The notes: generated by a model not told the origin, from the sequence alone. A DNA stretch of 64,000 nt from Pyruvatibacter mobilis (GCF_012848855.1 NZ_CP051630.1:599501-663500), one strand, 5' to 3'. Positions 52,032 through 60,808 are shown, numbered from the stretch's first letter. A program made the numbers and translations.

Positions 52032-53057
52032 ATGATCGAACCGGGGGATTGCCTGCCGACGATAGCCTTGCAGCGGGCCGATGGGACGCCGCTGCTGCTG
52101 AATGACCAGCGCATTGCCGGGGTGCCGCTCGTGGTGGCGCTTGGCGGGGCGGGCGGCCTCAAGGCACAGGCGGCCTTTGCGGAGGCGGGTCTGGGCTTTG
52201 AGGCCATCGAGGCGGCGGAGCCTGACGCGGAGGCCGGGGCGCATGTGCTGTATGACGCGAAGGGCGCCTATGGCCCGGCGGTGGGCATTCACGGGGCGGC
52301 TTATCTGGTGGTGGCGGCGGACCAGCGGCTGATCGCGGTGCTGGATGGCGGGCTGAAGCCGGCCAAGGCTGCCGCTGAAGCACAGGCGCTGATTGCGGCG
52401 CAGACCGTCAGTGCACGTTCCATCGAGGGGATGCACGCGCCGGTACTAACCCTGCGCGGGCTGTTCGAGCCGGAACTGTGCGAGAAGCTGGTGAAGTACT
52501 GGGCGCGGCAGGACAAGAAGCCCGGCGGTGTCGCCAGCAGCAGCGCCAATGACAATGAGGTGGTGCGGACCGATTACAAGCGGCGCGCTGATGTGATCCT
52601 CGAGGACAAGAAGCTGTTCGAGACGGTGAAGGCGCGGATCGCGCGGCGGGCAGCGCCGATGATGTTCCGCGCGTTCCAGTTTCAGCTGGCCAGCATGGAG
52701 GCGCTGCGGCTGGGCTGCTACGACGCGGAGGATGAAGGCTTCTTCGGCCGCCATCGCGACAATGGCACGCCGCATACGGCGTGGCGCAAATTCGCCATGT
52801 CGGTGAACCTCAACGACCCGGCCTCCTATGAAGGCGGTGGGGTGGTGTTCCCGGAGTTCGGCGGCGATGTGTACCGGCCGGCTGCGGGGGATGCGGTGAT
52901 CTTCTCCTGCACGTTGCTGCATGAGGCGCTGCCGGTGACGCAGGGCCAGCGCTTCGGGTTGTTCACCTTCTTCACCGACGCGCAGGGGCTGGCCGCCCAG
53001 AAGGCGGCGCAGCAGCGCAGCCGGGCGGCGGGCAAGTCCGGCGTGGTGGTGTCCTAA
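52032..53057 (+). CDS. 2OG-Fe(II) oxygenase with N-terminal thioredoxin-like domain
   Basis: 341 residues. The first ~125 resemble an AhpC/TSA thioredoxin-like fold (PGDCLPTIALQRADGTPLLL) but no catalytic Cys-x-x-Cys or peroxidatic Cys is present. The C-terminal half is a prolyl-4-hydroxylase-type double-stranded helix with iron ligands His241 and Asp243 (FGRHRDNGTPH) and His297 (LLHEALPV), and 2-oxoglutarate Arg307. Cytosolic; substrate unknown. The redox-like domain may bind the substrate or shape the dimer. ATG 52032 fits homology. Confidence 0.85.
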   Translation: MIEPGDCLPTIALQRADGTPLLLNDQRIAGVPLVVALGGAGGLKAQAAFAEAGLGFEAIEAAEPDAEAGAHVLYDAKGAYGPAVGIHGAAYLVVAADQRLIAVLDGGLKPAKAAAEAQALIAAQTVSARSIEGMHAPVLTLRGLFEPELCEKLVKYWARQDKKPGGVASSSANDNEVVRTDYKRRADVILEDKKLFETVKARIARRAAPMMFRAFQFQLASMEALRLGCYDAEDEGFFGRHRDNGTPHTAWRKFAMSVNLNDPASYEGGGVVFPEFGGDVYRPAAGDAVIFSCTLLHEALPVTQGQRFGLFTFFTDAQGLAAQKAAQQRSRAAGKSGVVVS

Positions 53058-53107
53058 CGGCGCCACTGCCGTTATGATGGGGTCCGGCTGGGGAGACGGA
53101 ACCTGTT

Positions 53108-53932
53108 GTGGGGGCTTGCGTGTCACAACTCGCCTTTGAAACAACGCTCGATGCCTTTCAGCAGGCAGCGACGCCGCGTGCTTTATCATCCGTGTTCGAA
53201 CAGCATGCCGCGCGGCGCGGGGCCCGCGGCTATGTGGGCACGAGCCACCGGGCGAATGACCGCGCGGATATCTTCCTGATCACATCATTGCCGGACGTGT
53301 TCGGCAGCCTGGACGAGACCGGTCCCTGGTGGGACGACGACCCGCTGCTCGACCGGGTGGATACGGGCCTGCTTACGCCGTTCGGCTTCGAGGAGGAGAT
53401 GCCCAAGGCCAGTGCCTATGCCGCCATGCGCTTTGACGTGATGCGCGAGGCGGGGCTGGGGCGCGGCCGGGTGCTGCCGACATCGGGGGGCGGGTGTTAT
53501 GGCGGTGTGCTGCTGTTCGCCGACACCGCCGTGGATGCCGCGGCCGAACTGGCAGCGCATGACAAGGAATTGCAGGCCTTGTCCGTTCTGCTGCAGGGCT
53601 TTCTTACAGCCTTCTCGCAGGGCCGCGAGCCGGATGGCGAGGTGGTGGTGCGGCTTGGCAGTGATGCGGTGAGCGGGCGGGGCGCCGCCGGCATGCGCCG
53701 GCCGGGCGAGGCCCGGGGCACGACCGATACGGCCCTGCGGCTGACGCCGCGGGAGCAGGACTGCCTGACCTGGGTGGCGCTGGGCAAGAGTGCCGAAGAG
53801 ATCGCCGTTATTCTCGGGCTGAGCGTGCATACGGTGCGGTTTCATCTGCGCCGGGCTATGGCTCGGCTTGAGACCCGGACCCAGGCACAGGCCGTGGCCG
53901 TGGCCCTGCGGGCGGGGCTGATCGCGCCCTGA
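53108..53932 (+). CDS. LuxR family transcriptional regulator
   Basis: 274 residues. The C-terminal helix-turn-helix LTPREQDCLTWVALGKSAEEIAVILGLSVHTVRFHLRRAMARL is a textbook LuxR/GerE domain. The N-terminal ~170 residues resemble an autoinducer-binding-like domain (WWDDDPLLDRV aligns with the W-x-x-x-D-P region) but acyl-homoserine-lactone binding is unproven and no LuxI is nearby. The start is GTG 53108, with GTG 53120 possible. Confidence 0.85.
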   Translation: MGACVSQLAFETTLDAFQQAATPRALSSVFEQHAARRGARGYVGTSHRANDRADIFLITSLPDVFGSLDETGPWWDDDPLLDRVDTGLLTPFGFEEEMPKASAYAAMRFDVMREAGLGRGRVLPTSGGGCYGGVLLFADTAVDAAAELAAHDKELQALSVLLQGFLTAFSQGREPDGEVVVRLGSDAVSGRGAAGMRRPGEARGTTDTALRLTPREQDCLTWVALGKSAEEIAVILGLSVHTVRFHLRRAMARLETRTQAQAVAVALRAGLIAP

Positions 53933-54018
53933 CCGGGACTGCCCCGTTCCCCTCCTGACGAGGTCTGTCACCCCGCATAATTGTGCGGGCTGACCTGACG
54001 CGTTCGGCTTTCTACCTT

Positions 54019-54040
54019 GCAGAAAATCTTGGTTTTCTGC
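54019..54040 (+). promoter_or_regulatory. Leader hairpin before secreted protein gene
   Basis: GCAGAAAA and TTTTCTGC are perfect 8-bp arms around TCTTGG, ending directly at the purine-rich GGGTGAGGTGACGGA before ATG 54056. It could be an operator or a translation-control hairpin. Confidence 0.4.
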
Positions 54041-54055
54041 GGGTGAGGTGACGGA

Positions 54056-54664
54056 ATGACCACCAGACGGGGTGTGCGGTCGGGAATGCGGAGCGTGCTT
54101 GTCGGGGCGCTGCTGGCGGGGAGCGCGGGCGGCCCGGCGCTGGCATTCGACGTTGTGTCCGTGTGGCGGGCGCAGGGCGTGGAACTTGGCGAGAACGGCT
54201 TTCCGAGAGCGTGGGACGAGCCACCCGGCGGGGGGAACGCTGCGCCGGCGGAGGGGACACCGCAGAATGCCGCCTCTGATCCCGGCGGGCCGGGGCGCGG
54301 ATCGGGCGGCGGGTCAGGCGGCGGGCTGATGCTCTATTCGCCGGAAGATGGCGTCTACATACAGACCGGGGCTGGTGATGCGGATGATGACGGCAAGATC
54401 TTCCTGCATGAGCTGTCCTTCGCCGGGGCCATCGAGAGTTCATTCAACAACACGCAGGACGAGTTCTGGCGTGGGGTGATGCTGAACTTCTGGGGGCTGA
54501 CGAACGATCCGGGCGGCACAAGCCAGAACCCGGATGTCGTCACCAATACGGGCGGGGTGCTGCTGGACAACGGGCTCATCGTGGGCGCAGGCGGTGGTGG
54601 ACGCACGCTGGTGTGTTTCACGGAGATCATGGGCGTGTGCACCGAGTTCGGGTTTTCGGACTGA
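54056..54664 (+). CDS. Secreted protein of unknown function, coupled to a Slam-like gene
   Basis: 202 residues, family not recognised. A signal peptide (SVLVGALLAGSAGGPALA) is followed by a Pro/Gly-rich linker with GRGSGGGSGGG near residue 85. A compact C-terminal part rich in Gly, Asn and aromatic residues contains two Cys (LVCFTEIMGVCTEF). No lipobox is seen. Its TGA overlaps the ATG of the next gene (TGATG), so both are made together; it may be the substrate of that outer-membrane protein. Confidence 0.65.
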   Translation: MTTRRGVRSGMRSVLVGALLAGSAGGPALAFDVVSVWRAQGVELGENGFPRAWDEPPGGGNAAPAEGTPQNAASDPGGPGRGSGGGSGGGLMLYSPEDGVYIQTGAGDADDDGKIFLHELSFAGAIESSFNNTQDEFWRGVMLNFWGLTNDPGGTSQNPDVVTNTGGVLLDNGLIVGAGGGGRTLVCFTEIMGVCTEFGFSD

Positions 54665-55968
54665 TGGGGGCGCGTGCGATGAAGCGGATTGCTGCCATCC
54701 TGATTGGTGTGGGGCTGAGTGCGGGGCTGGTGCTGGGCGGTGCGACGGCGGCGCGGGCGGACCGGCTGGACGACCTTTATTCTCAGTTCGATGCGGGCGA
54801 TGTGGCGGGTGCCCGGCAGGGGCTGCTGGCACAGACGCCCGACGGGCGGTCGGACCAGGCGCGGGCATGGCTGCTGACGGCGCTGGTGGCGCTCAAGCAG
54901 GACCGGCTGGTGGTGGCGGGCATCAGCCTTGACCATATCGACATGGCGGCCCTGCCGGCTGCATTGCGGCCGCGGGCCGATGCCGCCCGGGCGGCGCTGC
55001 GGGCACGGCTTGATGCGAACCCGGCGCTCCGGTCTGCCGTGACGGAGGCTGCACGCCGGGCCTATGCGCAGGACATGACCCGCGCCTTCCTGCTGGGTCA
55101 GACAGGCCAGGCGACCAAGCTGTTTGCGGAGGAATTCATCGAAGGGCATTTCGGTGCCAGCCAGGTGGGGCGGTTTGACGATGCGACCCTGTTCGTGCCG
55201 CAGCGGACCGACACGCTGCGGGCGTCGGGGCAGGCGGCCATACGCCACCGGCTTGCCTTCAACGACACCTCCACCTGGGAGGTGGGGGCGTCGGTCAGCA
55301 ACCAGTTCTATCTCGACGAGCAGGATCTTGATTATCTCGGGCTTGGCCTCTCCGGCCGCTACAGCAAGCTGATGGGGCCGCAGCGGGTGCTGCATCTGCA
55401 ACCCTTCGTGGCGCGGGATTTCTCCGGCGACGGTGTTTCCGGTCTCTCCTGGCGCGGCGGAGCCTCGGCGTCGCTGGTCAGCCAGCTGTCACCCGGGCGC
55501 ATCCTGTCGGTGACGGGACGTGCGCAGGTGATCGAGTACGACCAGTTCGACACGCTTGATGGCTGGCGGGCCGATCTCGAAACGGCCTATAGCAGCGTGC
55601 ATATGCTGCCCGGCGCCCGGGTGAGCCTGCGGAGTGTCGTCAGCTTCCAGGATGCGCAGACGGACGCCTTTGACCGGGTGTCGGTGAGTGTCGGACCGGC
55701 GGTGACCTGGTTTGACGTGCTCGACCTGGCCGATGTGACGGCTGACGCCTCGGTGGGTGGTGCGTGGCACCAGCGCAAGGACACTGTGCAGACGACCGAG
55801 GTGCGGCGGGACCTGACGCTGGCGGCGGGTCTGGAGGCGGCCTTTCCCCTTGCGGGCGATGATCTCGCGCTCGTGGCGCGGGGGCGCTATTTCCGCCAGT
55901 CCTCGACCATCGGCCGTCAGGATTATGACAGCGGCATTGCGGGGCTGGGGCTGCGCTGGCGCTACTGA
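54664..55968 (+). CDS. Slam-like (DUF560) outer-membrane protein
   Basis: 434 residues. Signal peptide (RIAAILIGVGLSAGLVLGG, cleavage after ARA), an Ala/Arg-rich TPR-like helical part (about 30-150), then a C-terminal beta barrel. The end, RGRYFRQSSTIGRQDYDSG followed by GLGLRWRY, recalls the tyrosine/serine-asparagine-rich last strands of surface lipoprotein assembly modifiers. Slam proteins move lipoproteins or secreted partners to the surface. The coupled upstream gene supports a cargo-carrier pair. Alternative start ATG 54679. Confidence 0.6.
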   Translation: MGARAMKRIAAILIGVGLSAGLVLGGATAARADRLDDLYSQFDAGDVAGARQGLLAQTPDGRSDQARAWLLTALVALKQDRLVVAGISLDHIDMAALPAALRPRADAARAALRARLDANPALRSAVTEAARRAYAQDMTRAFLLGQTGQATKLFAEEFIEGHFGASQVGRFDDATLFVPQRTDTLRASGQAAIRHRLAFNDTSTWEVGASVSNQFYLDEQDLDYLGLGLSGRYSKLMGPQRVLHLQPFVARDFSGDGVSGLSWRGGASASLVSQLSPGRILSVTGRAQVIEYDQFDTLDGWRADLETAYSSVHMLPGARVSLRSVVSFQDAQTDAFDRVSVSVGPAVTWFDVLDLADVTADASVGGAWHQRKDTVQTTEVRRDLTLAAGLEAAFPLAGDDLALVARGRYFRQSSTIGRQDYDSGIAGLGLRWRY

Positions 55969-55995
55969 GCGCCTGAGCCGCGCTGCCCCGGTGCC

Positions 55996-56436
55996 CTAAA
56001 GCGCCGCGCCGCCCCAGAAATGGGAATAGCGCTCGCAGTGGATGAGGAGCGAGCGGAAGGCGGAGAGGTCGATGCCGTCCGGCAGGCGGTATTCCTGTGC
56101 GCCGCGTGTGCGCTTGAGGGCGCCGAGCTTCACCGCGTTGCGGGTGGCGGTGCGGTCACGCACATCGGTCACCTCCTGGGGTGACAGGAAGACCTTGAGG
56201 TCGGGGCCGCTGGCGGTGCTGAAATCCTCGTTGAACAGCAGGTAGGTGCCGTCGGCGCGGGTCTCCAGTGACCAGGTGCCGTCGATCCGCTCGGCGGTGA
56301 CGTCGAAGCCGCTGCGGGCCGGTGCCTCCTGCGCAGAGGCGGGAAGGGAGGCGGCGGGAAGGGCAGCGGCGGCCAGACCTGCCAGTGCCACGAGGGCGGC
56401 TGCTGTGAAGGTCTTCAAGCGGGCAATCGGGCGCAT
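55996..56436 (-). CDS. DM13 domain-containing exported protein
   Basis: 146 residues. An N-terminal signal peptide (FTAAALVALAGLAAAALPAAS) is followed by a DM13 pattern: ADGTYLLFNEDFSTASGPDLKVFLSP, LGALKRTRGAQEYRLPDGIDLSAFRSLLIHCERYSHFWGGAAL, with the conserved CERYSHFWG near the end. DM13 is thought to be a cytochrome-like or redox domain built around that Cys. ATG 56436 follows CGGAGGA. Convergent with the Slam-like gene. Confidence 0.85.
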   Translation of the reverse strand: MRPIARLKTFTAAALVALAGLAAAALPAASLPASAQEAPARSGFDVTAERIDGTWSLETRADGTYLLFNEDFSTASGPDLKVFLSPQEVTDVRDRTATRNAVKLGALKRTRGAQEYRLPDGIDLSAFRSLLIHCERYSHFWGGAAL

Positions 56437-56740
56437 GGGGGTGTCCTCCGGGAGGGGTGCCAGGGCCCTTACTGTCCCCGTCGGGCCGCTCACATGCCAT
56501 CCAACATCGCGTGAGGGGCCGGTGAAGCGGGCGTGAGCGGGGACTCCCGGCACGCAAAAGGCCGGAAACCGGGCGTTTCAGGCTGCCAGCTCCTTCAAAT
56601 CCGGATTGCAGCCCCCATATCGCGGCTGTGGACAGGATCGGGCGCTGCGGCTACAACCTGTCCAAATTCTCGCAGGTGCGAGAGCGTATTTTGCGCGGAT
56701 TCCTGCCGGTTTCGCGCCCAGACGCAAGGAGCGGACGCTC

Positions 56741-57097
56741 ATGCTGCTGACCATGCTGAAATGCAAGCTGCACCGTGCCACGGTGACCGGGGCGGACCTT
56801 CACTATGAAGGTTCCATCGCCATCGACCGTGACCTGATGGACGCGGCGGGCCTGCTGCCGAACGAGCAGGTCGATATCTACAATATCGATAATGGCGAGC
56901 GCTTCACGACCTATGTCATCGAAGGCGCGCGCGGCAGCAAGGTGATCGCGCTCAACGGTGCGGCTGCCCGCAAGGTGTGCATCGGTGACAAGGTCATCAT
57001 CGCAGCTTACGCGCAAGTGGAAGCGGAAGAAGCCCGCAACTACAACCCCACCGCGATCTTGCTCGGCGAGGGCAATGAGGTTCAGACTGCGGCCTAG
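56741..57097 (+). CDS. panD: Aspartate 1-decarboxylase
   Basis: 118 residues, full length. The self-cleavage site Gly24-Ser25 lies in [10 protein letters not shown]; the new N-terminal Ser becomes the pyruvoyl group. [14 protein letters not shown] and [14 protein letters not shown] are conserved. It makes beta-alanine for pantothenate. AAGGAGCGG precedes ATG 56741. The 304-bp upstream space shows no further feature. Confidence 0.97.
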   Translation: MLLTMLKCKLHRATVTGADLHYEGSIAIDRDLMDAAGLLPNEQVDIYNIDNGERFTTYVIEGARGSKVIALNGAAARKVCIGDKVIIAAYAQVEAEEARNYNPTAILLGEGNEVQTAA

Positions 57098-57128
57098 ATT
57101 TCTTTCCCATGTGAAAGGCTGGCCGCAG

Positions 57129-57596
57129 ATGATCCGCACCATTTCGTTTCATTTTTTCGCCGCCGTGATCCTGCTGGTCGCGGCGGTTTCGTCTGTCCGG
57201 GCGGACCCCGCCGGGCCGGGCTATGCAGCGGTCTATGCGCCGGAGGCAGCTTTCGAGGAATGTCGCGGGGCGACGGCGGCGGACGCGATGACCTGCGCTG
57301 CCAAGGCCTGCGCGGCGGCCGTGGGCTCGGCTGATGACTGCTACACGCTGGTGGCATGCGACGCCGGCGGCTGGGCCGCCATCATGGGGGTGATGCTGGA
57401 GGAGATCCATTTCACCACGGCGAGCTGCGGCGCGCCGACGCGGGAGGCCGCCATCGAGGAGATGAAGGCCCGCTGCGCCGGCTATCTGCCGCATATGAAG
57501 GAATGCTGGCTGTCCCGCGTCATTCCCCTGCATGGCGACGAGGATGCCGCTGAAGCGGTGGAGATCAGCTGGTCGAAGGCTGACTTCGAGGGCTGA
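57129..57596 (+). CDS. Secreted Cys-rich protein of unknown function
   Basis: 155 residues. Signal peptide ending near VRA-DPAG, then a small domain with about eight Cys (EECRG, MTCAAKACAAA, DDCYTLVACDAG, ASCGA, RCAGY, KECW) that probably form disulfides in the periplasm. It resembles small exported DUF4189-like proteins, but the match is weak. It follows panD by 31 bp and may share its transcript. Confidence 0.65.
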   Translation: MIRTISFHFFAAVILLVAAVSSVRADPAGPGYAAVYAPEAAFEECRGATAADAMTCAAKACAAAVGSADDCYTLVACDAGGWAAIMGVMLEEIHFTTASCGAPTREAAIEEMKARCAGYLPHMKECWLSRVIPLHGDEDAAEAVEISWSKADFEG

Positions 57597-57628
57597 AGAC
57601 GCTTCAGCGACCCTTTCCTCCTATGCCG

Positions 57629-58210
57629 CTATGTCACGGCGTCGAAGCGGGCCGCATAGGGCTCGAGCGGCAGGCCGAAGGCACGGCAGCAGAACGAGAT
57701 GGTGTGGTAGTAGCCTGCCAGCACAACGAGTTCGATCAGCTGCTCCTCGCTGAAAACATCGCGCAGGGCGGTCCACAGGGCGTCATCGACGCTGCTGGTC
57801 TCGTGCAGGCTGTCGGCCAGGCGCAGGATCAGGCGGTCTTCCTCTTCCTCCCAGCACGGATCATCCGGCAGGCCGGTGACGATCGACCGGGACTGGTCCG
57901 GGGTGATGCCGCCGCGCTCGCCGAAGAAGGCAATGTGGACACCCCATTCATATTCGGCGCCGCACAGGGCGGTGGTGCGGTCGATCATCACTTCGCGCTG
58001 GCGCAGGGTGAGGGTGCCCCTGTCGAGCAGGCCGCCGGACATCATGCGGCTGAAGACGCGCGGATTGCGGGCAAGCGTGGTGAACAGCACCAGCGGCGGC
58101 ACGCCCTCGGGCATGACCTTGTCGAGATGTCTGGCGATGCCTTCCGCATAAGGCGGAGTGGCGGGGGTAATGCGGCCTGATGCGGGCGCGGGGTCTGTGG
58201 CTTGTGTCAT
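57629..58210 (-). CDS. Carboxymuconolactone decarboxylase family protein
   Basis: 193 residues, helical. VLFTTLARNPRVFSRMMSGG, TLRQREVMIDRTTALCGAEYEWGVHIAFFG and LIELVVLAGYYHTISFCCRAFGL follow the CMD family. The usual Cys-x-x-Cys is reduced to a single Cys with E-x-x-W-G-x-H, the non-peroxidase type. Regulated most likely by the divergent HxlR protein through tandem palindromes at 58231-58266. Substrate unknown. Confidence 0.87.
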   Translation of the reverse strand: MTQATDPAPASGRITPATPPYAEGIARHLDKVMPEGVPPLVLFTTLARNPRVFSRMMSGGLLDRGTLTLRQREVMIDRTTALCGAEYEWGVHIAFFGERGGITPDQSRSIVTGLPDDPCWEEEEDRLILRLADSLHETSSVDDALWTALRDVFSEEQLIELVVLAGYYHTISFCCRAFGLPLEPYAARFDAVT

Positions 58211-58230
58211 CTGGTGGCTCCCAATAGGAT

Positions 58231-58266
58231 GCTATGAATTTCGTAGCGTGCTATGAAAATAATAGC
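58231..58266. promoter_or_regulatory. Tandem 17-bp palindromes, putative HxlR operator
   Basis: GCTATGAATTTCGTAGC (58231-58247) and GCTATGAAAATAATAGC (58250-58266) are two palindromes of form GCTAT-N7-RTAGC, spaced 19 bp apart in the divergent promoter region. Confidence 0.7.
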
Positions 58267-58328
58267 AACCGGCCGGTGTGCAAGAGGGAATCTGCAGGCA
58301 ACGGCAGGAGGCAGGAGCGGAAGAGACC

Positions 58329-58679
58329 GTGGCCAGATCGCCAAAGAATAATGCGCCGGAGACCCCGAAACCGGGGCAGCCGGTGCGCGGGTCACGCACC
58401 GGGCGGCCGGTCATGGTGCTGCTGGACCTTCTGGGCCGGCGCGGCGCCCTGCGCATCATCTGGGAATTGCGGCAGGACGCGCTCACCTTCCGGGCGCTGC
58501 AGGATGCCGCCGAGCTGACGCCCTCGACGCTCAATACGCGGCTGAAAGAGCTGCGTGACGCCCGCATCGTGGCGCTGGGGGAGGGCGGCTATGCCCTGAC
58601 AGCGCAAGGCCATGAGCTGCGGCAGAGCCTGGCGGCGCTGACGCAATGGGCTGAGGTGTGGGCAGGCGACCTGCACTAG
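58329..58679 (+). CDS. HxlR-type winged-helix regulator
   Basis: 116 residues from GTG 58329, preceded by GGAGCGGAAGAGA. LLDLLGRRGALRIIWELRQDALTFRALQDAAELTPSTLNTRLKELRDARIV and YALTAQGHELRQSL match the HxlR winged helix; no sensing Cys is seen. Divergent from the CMD-family gene, whose promoter it probably represses in response to an unknown small molecule. Confidence 0.85.
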   Translation: MARSPKNNAPETPKPGQPVRGSRTGRPVMVLLDLLGRRGALRIIWELRQDALTFRALQDAAELTPSTLNTRLKELRDARIVALGEGGYALTAQGHELRQSLAALTQWAEVWAGDLH

Positions 58680-58697
58680 GGCTCGCGGGCGTGCACG

Positions 58698-58730
58698 AAA
58701 AAACCGGCCCGCCATTGCTGACGGACCGGT
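58698..58730 (-). terminator. Rho-independent terminator of SIMPL gene
   Basis: On the minus strand ACCGGTCCG pairs with CGGGCCGGT, followed by TTTTTT, about 30 bp after the SIMPL stop. Confidence 0.85.
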
Positions 58731-58759
58731 GTTGCGTTTTCGCAAGCTGTGCGCGGCTG

Positions 58760-59503
58760 CTATTCCAGCTCGATGACCAGGGTCACACTGGCGGTGATTT
58801 CCTGGGTGCCGCCAGCCACGGGGGCAGCCTTGCCGCCGAAATCGGCAGCTTCGGCGCGCATCATCATCACCGGCTGCGGGGTGTAGCCGCCATTCTCGGA
58901 GATGGTGATGACCTTGCCGAGATTGGCGCCGGCGGCCTGGGTGAGCAGGGTGGCGCGGCGCAGGGCATCCTCGACGGCCTGGGTACGGGCCTTGTCGGTC
59001 AGCGCCTGGGTGTCGTCGATATAGAAATTCACGCCATTCACATTGTTGGCGCCGGCGGTCACCAGCTCATCGAGCACGGCACCCACTTTCGTCAGGTCAC
59101 GGATGATGACGGAGACGTTGTTGAAGGCGCGGTAGCCGGTGATCTTCGGCTCTTCCTGGCTGCCGTCCGGCTTGCGCGGGGAATGGGAATAGACCGGGCT
59201 GACGGAGAAGTTGGAGGTGCGGATGTCATCCTCGGCGATGCCGGCGGATTTGATGGCGCTGAATACCTTGCTCATCTTGTCCGTATTGGCGGTGAGCGCC
59301 TCGCGGGCGGTCTCGGCCTCGGTGACGACACCGGCATTGACGCTGGCGGTGTCCGGCTTGGCGGTGACGCTGCCTTCGCCCTGGATGGTGATGGTGCGGA
59401 CGGGCCGCTTCATTTCCTGCGCCATGGCGGGGGCCGCCAGCAGCATGGCACCGGCAAAGGCTGCCGCGATCATGGAGGGGAGGGGAATGGGTCGGGCGCG
59501 CAT
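58760..59503 (-). CDS. SIMPL domain (DUF541) exported protein
   Basis: 247 residues. Signal peptide (AAAFAGAMLLAAPAMA) then ITIQGEGSVTAKPDTASVNAGVVTEAETAREA, ITGYRAFNNVSVIIRDL and a C-terminal VTLVIELE, the SIMPL (DUF541/YggE) pattern. These periplasmic proteins form oligomeric rings and are linked to oxidative-stress tolerance; exact function is open. Confidence 0.92.
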   Translation of the reverse strand: MRARPIPLPSMIAAAFAGAMLLAAPAMAQEMKRPVRTITIQGEGSVTAKPDTASVNAGVVTEAETAREALTANTDKMSKVFSAIKSAGIAEDDIRTSNFSVSPVYSHSPRKPDGSQEEPKITGYRAFNNVSVIIRDLTKVGAVLDELVTAGANNVNGVNFYIDDTQALTDKARTQAVEDALRRATLLTQAAGANLGKVITISENGGYTPQPVMMMRAEAADFGGKAAPVAGGTQEITASVTLVIELE

Positions 59504-59744
59504 GGCAGGCTCCTTGGTTGATGGTTGGTCCGTTGGCGGACGAGATCCTGTGGCTCATATGTGAGCGGGCCGGGCACCGGCGCTTGTGGTCCTGTTGTCG
59601 GCTGCAATCGTGACGACATTGCGGACGAAACTATGCCCCAATCGTGACGGTTTCGCTCCCGGTGCCTGATCTGCTATTAGCGCTGTCTGCATGGCGCAGC
59701 CGGGGGCCCGCGATTCCGCCCTTCCGGCCCCGCCATGCGCGGTG

Positions 59745-59821
59745 GGGCCGGTAGCTCAGCTGGTTAGAGCGGACCGCTCATAACGGTCTGGTCGCGGGTT
59801 CAAGTCCTGCCCGGCCCACCA
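59745..59821 (+). tRNA. tRNA-Ile2 (anticodon CAU)
   Basis: 77-nt cloverleaf with encoded CCA. Acceptor GGGCCGG/CCGGCCC, D arm GCTC/GAGC, anticodon arm GACCG-CTCATAA-CGGTC with CAU, T arm GCGGG-TTCAAGT-CCTGC. The variable and T regions (TGGTCG, GGTTCAAGTCC) match the minor isoleucine tRNA whose C34 becomes lysidine, rather than Met tRNAs. Confidence 0.93.
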
Positions 59822-59863
59822 TTTCTTCTTGTTTTCTCAGCCCATAGGCGGCCCCGCCGGGGC

Positions 59864-60772
59864 CTATTTCACGTCGAGGGCGAAATCCCGCTCGAAGGCT
59901 GTGCAGCGTTCGTGGGCGGCGCAGGCGGCGTCCAGGCCGTCAGACTCAAGGAGGGCCGCCGCGCGGCCGCCGTCAGCTGCGATGACGTCCGTCATGCGGG
60001 CGGCGAGGCCGAGGTCGTATTTTTCCTCGACACCCTCCATGGTCTTGCAGGGCTCGGGCCGGCGGGCCAGCTTCATGTTGTTTTCGTGGGTCACGCGGTC
60101 GGCGGCACCCTTGCCGTATTTGCGGGCATAATCCGCCATGTCCCACTGGGCGGGGGCGACGCACTGGTTGTAGAAGGCCAGCCAGTCGCCGGCACCGTCT
60201 TCCACCACGTCGATGTAATCGGTGAGGAAGGTGGTGGAGGCCAGGGCGCCGGTGGCGGAAATGCGGTATTTGCCGACGCGGGTGCCGATGCCGGTCTGCC
60301 TGGGATAGGTGCCTTCCTCCCGCAGCACGGCCTCGTTGGTGCAGCAGCTCACATCCACCTGGCGGCGCAGATTGCCGATGGCCTCGGGCTCGAGCCAGGC
60401 GATGGGCGCATAGCGCGGCTGGCCGGCAAGGGCCGCGGCCCATTGCTCGTTGCGCTCGGAGCCATAGGCCACCACGTCGCCACGCATGCCGGAACTCATG
60501 AAGCCGACAAGGGCCCCGAAGGCCGCCAGAACCGCAGCGGCGATGCCGACGCGGGCCCATTGGCGCCTGACAAGGAAGAACAGCCCTGCGGCAATCAGCA
60601 GATAGGCGATGTATTTGAGATAGCCCATGCCGTTGTCGGCCAGGTGGCCGAAGCTGTCGAGCACATAGAGGAAGGCCTGGATGGGCAGGCTGAAGATCAT
60701 GAGGACCACAGCGCCGATCGAGATGACGGCGATGATCTTGGCGATGTCATAGAGATTGAAGCCGATAACCAT
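59864..60772 (-). CDS. Hypothetical membrane protein with soluble C-terminal domain
   Basis: 302 residues, family not recognised. Three N-terminal membrane helices (about 10-35, 50-65 and 75-93) precede a ~200-residue polar, probably periplasmic domain with several Cys (DVSCCTNEA, YNQCVAP, EPCKTM, DAACAAHERC). AGGAGAG precedes the ATG. A 22-codon frame lies just upstream. Single gene next to the tRNA. Confidence 0.72.
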   Translation of the reverse strand: MVIGFNLYDIAKIIAVISIGAVVLMIFSLPIQAFLYVLDSFGHLADNGMGYLKYIAYLLIAAGLFFLVRRQWARVGIAAAVLAAFGALVGFMSSGMRGDVVAYGSERNEQWAAALAGQPRYAPIAWLEPEAIGNLRRQVDVSCCTNEAVLREEGTYPRQTGIGTRVGKYRISATGALASTTFLTDYIDVVEDGAGDWLAFYNQCVAPAQWDMADYARKYGKGAADRVTHENNMKLARRPEPCKTMEGVEEKYDLGLAARMTDVIAADGGRAAALLESDGLDAACAAHERCTAFERDFALDVK

Positions 60773-60808
60773 GAATGTCTCTCCTGTCCCGAAAGGGCGG
60801 GGCGGCGC

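Noticed and set aside
53108-53932. Complete quorum-sensing pair
   Set aside because: The LuxR-type gene has no LuxI-like synthase in the window and ligand binding cannot be judged.
59745-59821. Elongator tRNA-Met
   Set aside because: The anticodon is CAU, but the variable and T-arm sequence match the lysidine-modified minor Ile tRNA better.
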